Source: Phenylobacterium sp.
GTDB taxonomy: Bacteria > Pseudomonadota > Alphaproteobacteria > Caulobacterales > Caulobacteraceae
DNA length: 64,000 nucleotides
NCBI RefSeq assembly: GCF_030651185.1
Contig: NZ_JAUSCJ010000036.1
Span: forward strand, 114,430 to 178,429
Reading direction: 5' to 3'
Shown here one piece after another: positions 51,993 through 62,118 of the stretch (the stretch's first letter is position 1; every line of letters begins with the position of its first letter). Both the position numbers and the translations under genes were made by a program. The notes below the pieces were generated by a model. That model saw nothing but the letters and a program-made list of their open reading frames with translations, did no database searches and was not told the origin of the DNA.

Positions 51993-53255
51993 ATGTCCGC
52001 CGACCAACCCGCCTTCAAGTCCGACCTGCTGCGCACCATGCAGGCCCGCGGCTACATTCATCAGATCACCCATCCGGTGGAGCTGGACGAGGCGGCGAGC
52101 AAGGGCATCGTCACCGGCTACATCGGCTTCGACGCCACGGCCGCCAGCCTGCACGTCGGCAGCCTGATCCAGATCATGATGTTGCGCCGTCTGCAGCAGG
52201 CAGGACACAAGCCCATCGTGTTGATGGGCGGCGGCACCACCAAGGTCGGCGACCCCACCGACAAGGACCAGTCGCGCCCCCTGCTCACCGAGGCCCAGAT
52301 CCAGTCGAACATCGACAACATCAAGACGGTGTTCGCGAAGTTCCTGACCTTCGGTGACGGCCCCACCGATGCGGTGATGGTCGACAATGACGAATGGCTG
52401 TCGAAGCTGGGCTACGTCCAGTTCCTGCGGGAGTTCGGCGTCCACTTCACGATCAACCGCATGCTCAGCTTCGAGAGCGTCAAGCTGCGGCTGGAGCGTG
52501 AGCAGCCGATGACCTTCCTCGAATTCAACTACATGCTGATGCAGGCCACCGACTTCCTGGAACTGGAGCGCAAGTTCGGCTGCACCCTGCAGATGGGCGG
52601 GTCCGACCAGTGGGGCAATATCCTCAACGGCGTGGAGTTGATCCGCCGCGTCGACCAGAAGCCGTCCTTCGGCCTCACCACGCCCCTGTTGTCCACGGCC
52701 TCGGGCCAGAAGATGGGCAAGACCGTGGGCGGAGCGGTCTGGCTGAACGCCGACATGCGCAGCCCCTATGACTACTGGCAGTTCTGGCGCAACACCGAGG
52801 ACGCCGACGTCGGACGCTTCCTGCGCCTGTTCACCGACATGCCGCTGGACGAAGTCGCACGCTACGAAGCCATGGAAGGCGCCGACATCAACGAGGCCAA
52901 GAAGGTGCTGGCCAATATCGCCACCACCATGCTGCACGGGGCCGACGCGGCGCATGCGGCCGCCGAGGCCGCCCGCAAGGCGTTCGAGGAAGGCGCGCTC
53001 TCCGCCGACCTGCCCACCTTCGAGATTTCGATGAGCGACCTTGAGGTCGGGATCGTGCTGGCGGCCCTGACCACCGACGCGGGCCTGGCGACGTCCCGCG
53101 GCGAGGCTCGGAGGCTGGCCAAGGGTGGCGGTCTGCGGGTCAACGACAAGGCCGAGACCGACGGCGACCGCACGCTCACCGACGCTGACCTGGTGGAAGG
53201 CGTCATCAAGCTGGGCGCCGGGAAGAAGAAGATCGTGCTGATCAAGCCGGTCTGA
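51993..53255 (+). CDS. tyrS: Tyrosyl-tRNA synthetase
   Basis: 420 aa class I synthetase charging tRNA-Tyr. HIGH-type motif in [15 protein letters not shown]-type motif KMGKTVGG, the tyrosine-site segment [16 protein letters not shown], and a C-terminal S4 RNA-binding domain ([18 protein letters not shown]). Start chosen at [13 protein letters not shown], like homologues; an in-frame ATG 22 codons upstream (51927) has a better AGGAG site and would add a poorly conserved lead. Confidence 0.95.
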   Translation: MSADQPAFKSDLLRTMQARGYIHQITHPVELDEAASKGIVTGYIGFDATAASLHVGSLIQIMMLRRLQQAGHKPIVLMGGGTTKVGDPTDKDQSRPLLTEAQIQSNIDNIKTVFAKFLTFGDGPTDAVMVDNDEWLSKLGYVQFLREFGVHFTINRMLSFESVKLRLEREQPMTFLEFNYMLMQATDFLELERKFGCTLQMGGSDQWGNILNGVELIRRVDQKPSFGLTTPLLSTASGQKMGKTVGGAVWLNADMRSPYDYWQFWRNTEDADVGRFLRLFTDMPLDEVARYEAMEGADINEAKKVLANIATTMLHGADAAHAAAEAARKAFEEGALSADLPTFEISMSDLEVGIVLAALTTDAGLATSRGEARRLAKGGGLRVNDKAETDGDRTLTDADLVEGVIKLGAGKKKIVLIKPV

Positions 53256-53308
53256 ACCGACATCAACGGCGGTGGCTGCGGCCATCGCCCCCCTTGCAGG
53301 ACCTGATC

Positions 53309-53773
53309 ATGACCGACCTGACCGAAGGCTCCATCGCTCCTGACTTCGAACTGGCCGGCGCGACGGGTCCCGTTCGACTGGCCGACTTCAAGGGCCAGGG
53401 CGTCGTCCTCTATTTCTACCCCAAGGACGACACCACAGGCTGCACCAAGGAGGCCCAGGAGTTCTCCGCCCTGGCGCCCGAGTTCGCCAAGGCCGGTGTC
53501 GCGGTGATCGGCGTCTCGAAGGACAGCGTGGCCAGTCACGCGAAGTTTACGAAAAAATATGCACTGGCCGTGCCGCTAGGTTCCGACCCTGAGGGCGCGG
53601 TGATCGAGCGCTACGGGTCCTGGGTTGAAAAGAACATGTACGGCCGAACCTATATGGGCATCGAGCGGTCGACCTTTCTGATCGGCAAGGACGGAAAGCT
53701 GGTCCGCGTGTGGCGCAAGGTGAAGGTGGCCAACCATGCCGCAGAGGTTCTGAAGGCCGCGAAAAGCCTTTAA
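53309..53773 (+). CDS. bcp: Peroxiredoxin, BCP family, lacking resolving Cys
   Basis: 154 aa thiol peroxidase. The peroxidatic Cys is in DDTTGCTKEAQEF; typical BCPs with CxxxxC have a second Cys 5 residues on (GCTxEAC), but here it is Gln, so this is a 1-Cys form needing an outside thiol. The Arg in the C-terminal segment (RSTFLIGKDGKL) is conserved. ATG at 53309; a TTG five codons earlier is an alternative. Follows tyrS by 53 bp. Confidence 0.9.
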   Translation: MTDLTEGSIAPDFELAGATGPVRLADFKGQGVVLYFYPKDDTTGCTKEAQEFSALAPEFAKAGVAVIGVSKDSVASHAKFTKKYALAVPLGSDPEGAVIERYGSWVEKNMYGRTYMGIERSTFLIGKDGKLVRVWRKVKVANHAAEVLKAAKSL

Positions 53774-53942
53774 GGTCAAGCTTTCCCGAGCCTGCGGCGG
53801 GTGGTCGCAACGCGTTCGCCGAACGGATGAACCGGGAACCTTCGCGCGTCAGGGCTGTTGTACAATTGTCGCGGGCCGCCGGATTTCAAGCTCGCCGCCG
53901 CCTTGTTTTGACTGCGAAGCTAGCGTGGCCGTTCACGGCTCG

Positions 53943-53959
53943 TTAACCAGTCGGGTTAA
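53943..53959. promoter_or_regulatory. Perfect palindrome TTAACC-N5-GGTTAA
   Basis: A 6-bp perfect inverted repeat with a 5-nt spacer, 111 bp ahead of the M23 peptidase. TTAACC recalls the CtrA half-site TTAACCAT of Caulobacter, but the arrangement (inverted) differs from the TTAA-N7-TTAA direct site. Confidence 0.45.
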
Positions 53960-54069
53960 GAATTGAGCTGATCTGGCTCGCGCTCTCCCGTGGCGCGAAC
54001 CCCCTTGCGCGTTCCCAAAATCTCAACGCATATCGCCGCTACATTGGTTCCCTTACCGACGCGGTGAGT

Positions 54070-55227
54070 ATGACACGCTTCGCGCGCCTACGCCGATCGC
54101 TGGAAGAGCTTTTCCCCGAGCGCCATCTTTATGTCCGCTCCGGCGGCGAGATGCGGGCCTTCGTGCTCACCACCGGCAAGCAACTGACCTTCGCCTCCCT
54201 CCTCGCGGTCTGCGCCCTTTGGATGGGCATCTGCACCGCGGCGATGATGGTGAACGCCATGGCCCTGTCGGCGACCGATCAGGAGATCGCGCGGACCCAG
54301 GCCAAGTACGAACGCTGGATCGCCGACCGCCAGGCGCGGCTCAACAGCGCCGTGGCCCAGCTCAACGCCGCCAACGGCTCCGTCGACGACCTGGCCCTGA
54401 CCATCGAGAAGCGCCACGCGGCGCTGGCCATGCTGCTCACCGACGTCAAGGGCGCGCCGGGCCTCACCCAGGCGCTGGCGCCCACCATTCAACGCGCGGG
54501 CAACATTCCGGCCGGGACCAACCCGATGCGCCGCATCGAGCTGGTTCGCGCCAGCCAGGAACGGTTGATCGACGCCGCCGACAACTTCGCCAAGAGCCGG
54601 GCGGACCGCCTGCGCTTGGCCTTCCGCCTCGCCGGCCTGACCCCGACCTCCTACACGCCCAAGGGCGGCTCGCTGGGCGGACCGCTGATCGAGGCCAAGG
54701 ACCCCCGCGCCCTGGCCGCCGTCCTGGACGTGGAAGAGGGCTTCGCGGTGCGTATCCAGCATGCGGCCACCAACATGTCGGAGGCCGCCGCGCTCGCCGA
54801 CGCCGCCGCCAAGCTGCCCTTCGCCAGGCCCACCAACCGCACCGGCCAATCCAGCGGCTTTGGCGTGCGCTTCGATCCCTTCACGCGGCGTCCGGCCTTC
54901 CACTCGGGCCTCGACTTCGTGGGCGGTTTCGGCGTGCCGATCTACACGACGGCGCCGGGTGTGGTGTCCTTCACCGGCGTGCGTTCGGGATATGGCAACA
55001 CCATTGAGATAGACCACGGGGGTGGTTTCAAGACGCGCTACGCGCACCTGCAGGCTATCGGCGTCAACGCCGGGCAGCGGGTCGCGGTGGGTCAGCGCAT
55101 CGGGGCCATGGGTTCGACCGGCCGCTCCACCGGTCCGCATCTTCATTACGAGGTCTGGGTCAATGGACGCGCCCAGAACCCCGACCGTTTCGTGAAAGCC
55201 GGCGATTATGTTCTCCAAAACAGCTAA
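54070..55227 (+). CDS. M23 family metallopeptidase, membrane anchored
   Basis: 385 aa. N-terminal cytoplasmic stretch, one transmembrane helix (about 40-63, LTFASLLAVCALWMGICTAAMM), a coiled coil in the periplasm (about 70-135), then a LytM domain with Zn ligands in HSGLDF and HLHYEVW. It would cut peptidoglycan cross-bridges. Its 3' end overlaps bactofilin by 20 bp, a pairing seen in other bacteria where bactofilin localises the peptidase for shape control. ATG preceded by GGTGAG; a GTG two codons upstream is possible. Confidence 0.9.
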   Translation: MTRFARLRRSLEELFPERHLYVRSGGEMRAFVLTTGKQLTFASLLAVCALWMGICTAAMMVNAMALSATDQEIARTQAKYERWIADRQARLNSAVAQLNAANGSVDDLALTIEKRHAALAMLLTDVKGAPGLTQALAPTIQRAGNIPAGTNPMRRIELVRASQERLIDAADNFAKSRADRLRLAFRLAGLTPTSYTPKGGSLGGPLIEAKDPRALAAVLDVEEGFAVRIQHAATNMSEAAALADAAAKLPFARPTNRTGQSSGFGVRFDPFTRRPAFHSGLDFVGGFGVPIYTTAPGVVSFTGVRSGYGNTIEIDHGGGFKTRYAHLQAIGVNAGQRVAVGQRIGAMGSTGRSTGPHLHYEVWVNGRAQNPDRFVKAGDYVLQNS

Positions 55228-55708
55228 GACCCCCGCCAAGCCCCCGGTGAAGTTCGACGCCGCCCCGGCCCCGCTCGCCGCCGATCCGGCGGCCCAGCGC
55301 AAGGCGCCCCGCGCGGCCTCGCTGATCAGCGAGAACATCACCATTGAGGGCAATGTCACCGGCGAGGGTGAAGTCCACATCGACGGCGTGGTGCGCGGCG
55401 ATGTCCGGGTCGGCAAGCTGACCGTGGGCGAAACCGGGCACATCGAAGGCGGCGTCTATGCCGAGGCCATCGAGGCGCGCGGCCGCATCATCGGCGCCGT
55501 CACCGCCAAGCAGGTCCGCCTCTACGGCACGGCCTATGTCGACGGCGACATCACCCATGAGCAACTGGCCATGGAAACCGGCGCCTTCTTCCAGGGCCGC
55601 AGCCTGAAGTTCCAGCGGCCCGCCACCCCGCCGACGCCCGCGCCGAGCCCCCTGGCCCAGGCCGCAGCGCCCGCCCCGACCCCCGGACTGGCGCCCAAGC
55701 CGGTCTAA
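55208..55708 (+). CDS. Bactofilin
   Basis: 166 aa cytoskeletal protein. Central bactofilin domain (about 38-130): SLISENITIEGNVTGEGEVHIDGVVRGDVRVGKLTVGETG with repeated Gly-centred beta-helix turns, flanked by a Pro/Ala/Lys-rich N-terminus and a Pro/Ala-rich C-terminus. It polymerises without nucleotides. Overlap with the M23 peptidase argues for coexpression. Name BacA/BacB is not resolved. Confidence 0.94.
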   Translation: MFSKTAKTPAKPPVKFDAAPAPLAADPAAQRKAPRAASLISENITIEGNVTGEGEVHIDGVVRGDVRVGKLTVGETGHIEGGVYAEAIEARGRIIGAVTAKQVRLYGTAYVDGDITHEQLAMETGAFFQGRSLKFQRPATPPTPAPSPLAQAAAPAPTPGLAPKPV

Positions 55709-55769
55709 ACGTTGGGTTGCAAGCGCCGCCTTAGGGGCTAAGCTTTCCCGATCTGCCAGGGAGAGCTCC

Positions 55770-56186
55770 ATGGACCTTATGTTGCAGCCACTACGTAAGT
55801 ATACCGACTTCACCGGCCGGGCGCGACGCTCGGAATACTGGCTATTCGCGCTGTTCGTGGCTCTCGTGCAGATGACGACCGGGATCTTGTCCTGGTTCGT
55901 CGGCGGCGACCTGGGCGACGACGCCTTCGCCACGCCGGCCTCCGCCGTCATCGCCCTGCTCTATTTCGGCTTCTGTCTCTACATCTTCATCCCGTCGATG
56001 GCGGTCAGCTTCCGCAGGCTGCATGACAGCGGCCGGACAGCCTGGTGGCTTCTGTTGGGCCTGATCCCGATCCTGGGCCATCTGGTGTTGCTGATCTTCA
56101 TGATCCTCGACGGCACGCCTGGCGAGAACCGCTACGGACCCGACCCCAAGGCGGCCGCGGCTCCGGACGTTCAGCCGGCGATATAG
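55770..56186 (+). CDS. DUF805 membrane protein
   Basis: 138 aa with three to four transmembrane helices (about 20-43, 60-83, 90-112). Opens with the family phrase YTDFTGRARRSEYWLFALF, and carries SFRRLHDSGRTAWWLLL followed by DGTPGENRYGPDP, both hallmarks of DUF805. Function unknown. Its last 16 bp overlap the convergent comB-like gene. Confidence 0.92.
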   Translation: MDLMLQPLRKYTDFTGRARRSEYWLFALFVALVQMTTGILSWFVGGDLGDDAFATPASAVIALLYFGFCLYIFIPSMAVSFRRLHDSGRTAWWLLLGLIPILGHLVLLIFMILDGTPGENRYGPDPKAAAAPDVQPAI

Positions 56187-56872
56187 GCCCCGTCGCGGAG
56201 CATCGGCGCCACGGCGCTGGCTTCGCTCTGCAGGGCCAGGTCCACGTCGATCGCAAAGCCGCGCTCAATGAGTTCGCGGCCTGACAGGCTGTCGCGGATG
56301 ACCGCCTCCAGGTTAGGCGCGGCGCTGCGCCAGGCGTCACGGGCGACGCGAGCCTCGGCTGTCATCGCGCCGTCCAGGGCGTCGATGATGGCGCCGGCGC
56401 CGATCAGGTCCTCGATGGCCGGACGCAGGGTGTCACCGGGCCAGCGCTCCCCCGCCGGGATCAGGCCGATATCCCCATGCCCCGCCAGATCCCGGGCCTT
56501 GGCGGCCACGGTGCGGGCGTTGCGAAGACAGCCGGCCAGCACCGGGATGTCTCCACAGGCCAGGGAGAGGCGCGAGCCGTTCGGTGACGGCAACAGCAGC
56601 CTGTCGCCGGGGTTCAGGTGGCGCAGGCTGGCCGGCGACAGGCTGAACTGACCGCCCGCCGCGCGCTTGGGGGCCGCAGCCATGGCGCCGACCTCCGCAG
56701 CCGCCGCCTGGGCCGCCTCGAAGTCGCCCAGCGGGAACGGGTAGATCAGGGCGCCGCGACCGACGGCGATGTCCACCGCCGTCGAGAACGACAGCACGTC
56801 GACGATCACCAAGACCGATACGTGCGGCCGCAGGGCCTCGATTCCCTCCCGCGCCCACTCACAGCGGATCAT
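56171..56872 (-). CDS. 2-phosphosulfolactate phosphatase-like (ComB family)
   Basis: 233 aa. Contains VSVLVIVDVLSFSTAVDIAVGRGA at the N-terminus and LLLPSPNGSRLSLA, matching the ComB family. In methanogens ComB makes sulfolactate during coenzyme M synthesis; in bacteria with no coenzyme M genes, the physiological substrate is unclear. No comA/C/D/E gene is in the window. The gene follows prfB by 3 bp on the same strand, so it may be cotranscribed with it. Confidence 0.85.
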   Translation of the reverse strand: MIRCEWAREGIEALRPHVSVLVIVDVLSFSTAVDIAVGRGALIYPFPLGDFEAAQAAAAEVGAMAAAPKRAAGGQFSLSPASLRHLNPGDRLLLPSPNGSRLSLACGDIPVLAGCLRNARTVAAKARDLAGHGDIGLIPAGERWPGDTLRPAIEDLIGAGAIIDALDGAMTAEARVARDAWRSAAPNLEAVIRDSLSGRELIERGFAIDVDLALQSEASAVAPMLRDGAYIAG

Positions 56873-56875
56873 TGC

Positions 56876-57989
56876 CTAGCCCTCGCGGGTGATGCCCACC
56901 CGCTGGGCCAGGGACGCGCCCATGAAGGCGTCCAGATCGCCGTCCAGAACCCCTTGGGTGTCGGACGTCTCCACCTCGGTCCGCAGGTCCTTGACCATCT
57001 GGTAGGGCTGCAGGACGTAGGAGCGAATCTGGTGGCCCCAACCGATGTCGGTCTTCTGGTCCTCCATGGCCTGGGCTTCCGCCTCACGCTTCTGCAACTC
57101 CATCTCGTAGAGCCTGGCCCGGAGCATCTTCCAGGCCTCGTCCCGATTCTGGTGCTGCGACCGGCCGGACTGGCAGGCCACGGCCACCCCGGTCGGGAGG
57201 TGGGTCAGGCGCACGGCGCTATCGGTCTTGTTGATGTGCTGGCCACCCGAGCCCGAGGCGCGGTAGGTGTCGGTGCGCACGTCGGACGGGTTGATGTCGA
57301 TGACAATGGTGTCGTCCACCACCGGATAGACCCAGACCGAGGCGAAGCTGGTGTGCCGCTTGGCGGCCGAATCGAAGGGCGAGATGCGCACCAGGCGGTG
57401 GACCCCGGCCTCGGTCTTCAGCCAGCCATAGGCGTTGTGGCCCTTGAACTGCAGGGTGACCGACTTGATCCCGGCCTGTTCGCCCGAGGTCTCTTCCAGG
57501 AAGTCGACGGTCATGCCGTGGGCCGTGGCCCAGCGGGTGTACATGCGCAGCAGCATGCCGGCCCAGTCGTTGGACTCGGTGCCGCCGGCCCCGGAGTTGA
57601 TTTCCATGAAGGCGTCATTGCCGTCGGCCTCGCCCGACAGCAAGGCCTCCAGCTCGGCGCGACCGGCGCGCTCCTTCAGCCCCTTGAGCTGGGTGCGCGC
57701 TTCGTCGAGGGAGGCTTCGTCGCCCTCCTCGTCGGCCATTTCGGCATAGCCGATGGCGTCGGCCAGATCGCGCTCGATGGACTGCAAGGCCTCGACGCTT
57801 GCGGCCAGCTTGGCGCGCTCGCGGGTGATGGCCTGGGCGGCCTCGGCGTTGTCCCAGAGGGTCGGGTCTTCGACCCGGGCGTTCAGCTCATGCAGTTTTC
57901 GAAGGGCAGGTTCCCAGTCAAAGACGCCTCCTGAGCAGTTCGATCGACTGCTCGATGTCGGCCTTGGCAGCCTCAACATCCGCTCTCAT
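56876..57989 (-). CDS. prfB: Peptide chain release factor 2, with programmed +1 frameshift
   Basis: 370 aa after frameshift, recognising UGA and UAA stops. The first 23 codons (57989-57921, [23 protein letters not shown]) end at an in-frame TGA at 57920-57918. Skipping its T puts the ribosome in the frame beginning DWEPALRK. The slip site CTT-TGA-C is preceded by AGGAGG, as in the standard RF2 autoregulation. Later: SPF anticodon loop in [10 protein letters not shown] and GGQ in SGSGGQHIN. So the product is made in the full-length form only when RF2 is scarce. Confidence 0.95.
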
Positions 57990-58038
57990 GGGAAATTCCT
58001 TCGAAAGGTGAGCGGCGGGCAGTAGCGGTTTGCCCGCA

Positions 58039-60465
<2,427 letters not shown>

Positions 60466-60518
60466 CGTCTAGAGCGGGTTTCGGAAAAGGGAAAGCCGGT
60501 TTTGTGACGCGCTGAGAC

Positions 60519-61733
60519 TTAGCGCGACGCCAGCCGGGTCTCTTGCGCGAAGTAGGCGTCGATGGAGTCGCCGACGGCATTCATCAGCTTGGCCCGGCCG
60601 GCGGGATCGCGGAGGAAAGCTTCGTCTTCAGGATTGTTTACAAAGCCCATTTCCAGCAGCACGGCGGGCACGTCGGGGGCCAGAAGCACCGCAAGTCCAG
60701 CCTCCCGGTGGCTGCGGCGCAGCAGGCGCATGTCCCCATCGGAAATCCGGTCGAGGACCATTTCGGCGAAGGTGGCCGAGCGATTCTTGGTGGAACGCTG
60801 GGTCAGGTCGAACAGGATGCCGGAGACGCCCCGGTCGGCCTGGTTCACCTTCATGAACCAATCGTCCTTGGAGACCAGCTTCTGCGAGCGGGCCACGGCG
60901 CGGTCGGCGAGGGTATAGACGCTGGCGCCGCGGGTGCTGGTGTTGGGGCCTGAGTCGGCGTGCAGCGAGATGAACAGGTCGGCGCCCGACTTGCGCGCGA
61001 TCGGCACACGGCTTTCCAAGGGCACGTAGACGTCGGAGGACCGTGTCATCACCACGCGGTAGCGGCCGGTCCGCTCCAGGCGAGCCTTCAGGGCCAAGGC
61101 GGCGGCCAGTGTCACTTCCTTCTCGAAGCCGCTTGAGCCGATGGCCCCCGGGTCCTTGCCGCCATGGCCGGCGTCGATGACCACGGTCTTTTTCAGATTG
61201 AGCGGCGCCGGCCGGATGGGCGGAGCGGTGTTGGAGATCAGGGTGACGCGCTCGCCCGGCGCGCGCGGCGCGGTCGCGGCGATGTCGATCACATAGCGGT
61301 AGTTGGCGGCGCCGTCGGCCGGCGGCAACAGGAAACGGCGCTTGATGATCGCATCGTTGGCGAGGTCGATACGCAGGCGCGCGCCCATGGGGCCGCCATC
61401 GAGCATCCAGGTCTTCACCAGGCCCTGACCACCGCCCTGCAGAGTGCGGTCAGCGCTGACGCCGGGCAGGTTCACGACAATGCGTCGGTCGCTCGCCCCG
61501 TCCGACGCGACCTTGCCGGAGGCCGAGCGGTCGAGATCGATGACGATGCGGGTCTCGGTCTGGTCACCGCCGAGGCGAACCTTCAGCACACCGCCGCCCG
61601 AGGCTTTCGCCTGGCCCACAGCGGCGAGCGCCAGGCAGCAGACTCCCGCGGCGAAGGCCGCAAGGGTACGCTTCCCGAACCGGTCGAAGGCGACACCTAC
61701 TTTTGCGAGCACAATGCCCCACACCACACGCAT
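60519..61733 (-). CDS. N-acetylmuramoyl-L-alanine amidase (AmiC-type)
   Basis: 404 aa periplasmic hydrolase. Hydrophobic N-terminus about 20-45 as signal or anchor, AMIN-type domain (about 45-150), then Amidase_3 with zinc ligands in VVIDAGHGGKDPGA (His), EKEVTLAAALALK (Glu) and LFISLHADSG (His), and the C-terminal VLLEMGFVNNPEDEAFL. It separates daughter cells. Upstream of PBP1A on one message; divergent from rne. Confidence 0.93.
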   Translation of the reverse strand: MRVVWGIVLAKVGVAFDRFGKRTLAAFAAGVCCLALAAVGQAKASGGGVLKVRLGGDQTETRIVIDLDRSASGKVASDGASDRRIVVNLPGVSADRTLQGGGQGLVKTWMLDGGPMGARLRIDLANDAIIKRRFLLPPADGAANYRYVIDIAATAPRAPGERVTLISNTAPPIRPAPLNLKKTVVIDAGHGGKDPGAIGSSGFEKEVTLAAALALKARLERTGRYRVVMTRSSDVYVPLESRVPIARKSGADLFISLHADSGPNTSTRGASVYTLADRAVARSQKLVSKDDWFMKVNQADRGVSGILFDLTQRSTKNRSATFAEMVLDRISDGDMRLLRRSHREAGLAVLLAPDVPAVLLEMGFVNNPEDEAFLRDPAGRAKLMNAVGDSIDAYFAQETRLASR

Positions 61734-62118
61734 TTGGATTTGAACCCCATATACCCCTTAGCAGCGTGGAGAAACGGTTAACCCGTCCTGGCTGAATGGG
61801 GGCTGAAGCCGATTGTCTTTCTTTTTTCAGCTTACTGTTGCAATGTCCCCCCGCGCCGGAGGACGCCCTGCCTGTCAGGGCCATGTTCCGCGCGAAGCCT
61901 GCGTCGGCTTCGGCCGAATCCTCGGCCATGACGCATCAATCCGATCCGTGCTCGCTAAGAGTGCGCCTGGGAAACAACTATGGGCAGCGCCGCTCGAGCC
62001 CCTTTCCGGCCTTCCACCGCCCGCGTCTCTGACGCGGCCGGCGCAGGCGCGCGCGCCCTCATGACAAACCGGCAGCGCCCGAGCCTAGAGCTCCAGGCGC
62101 GCCTCGGAGATCGCCTAT
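61734..62118. other. Divergent region between amidase and rne
   Basis: 385 bp containing the amidase promoter and the probable long 5' untranslated region of rne. A T-rich run (near 61816-61828) stands out in GC-rich sequence and could be a promoter element. No clear gene. RNase E mRNA leaders in other bacteria take part in autoregulation; I cannot identify such a fold here. Confidence 0.55.

Noticed and set aside
53943..53959. CtrA binding site
   Set aside because: Spacing is TTAA-N9-TTAA and the arms are inverted, not the TTAA-N7-TTAA direct repeat, so I do not call it CtrA; only the palindrome is reported.
61734..62118. Conserved rne 5' leader fold
   Set aside because: I could not identify the hairpins of the E. 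coli rne leader, and alphaproteobacterial leaders are not known to me, so no feature was assigned beyond the intergenic note.
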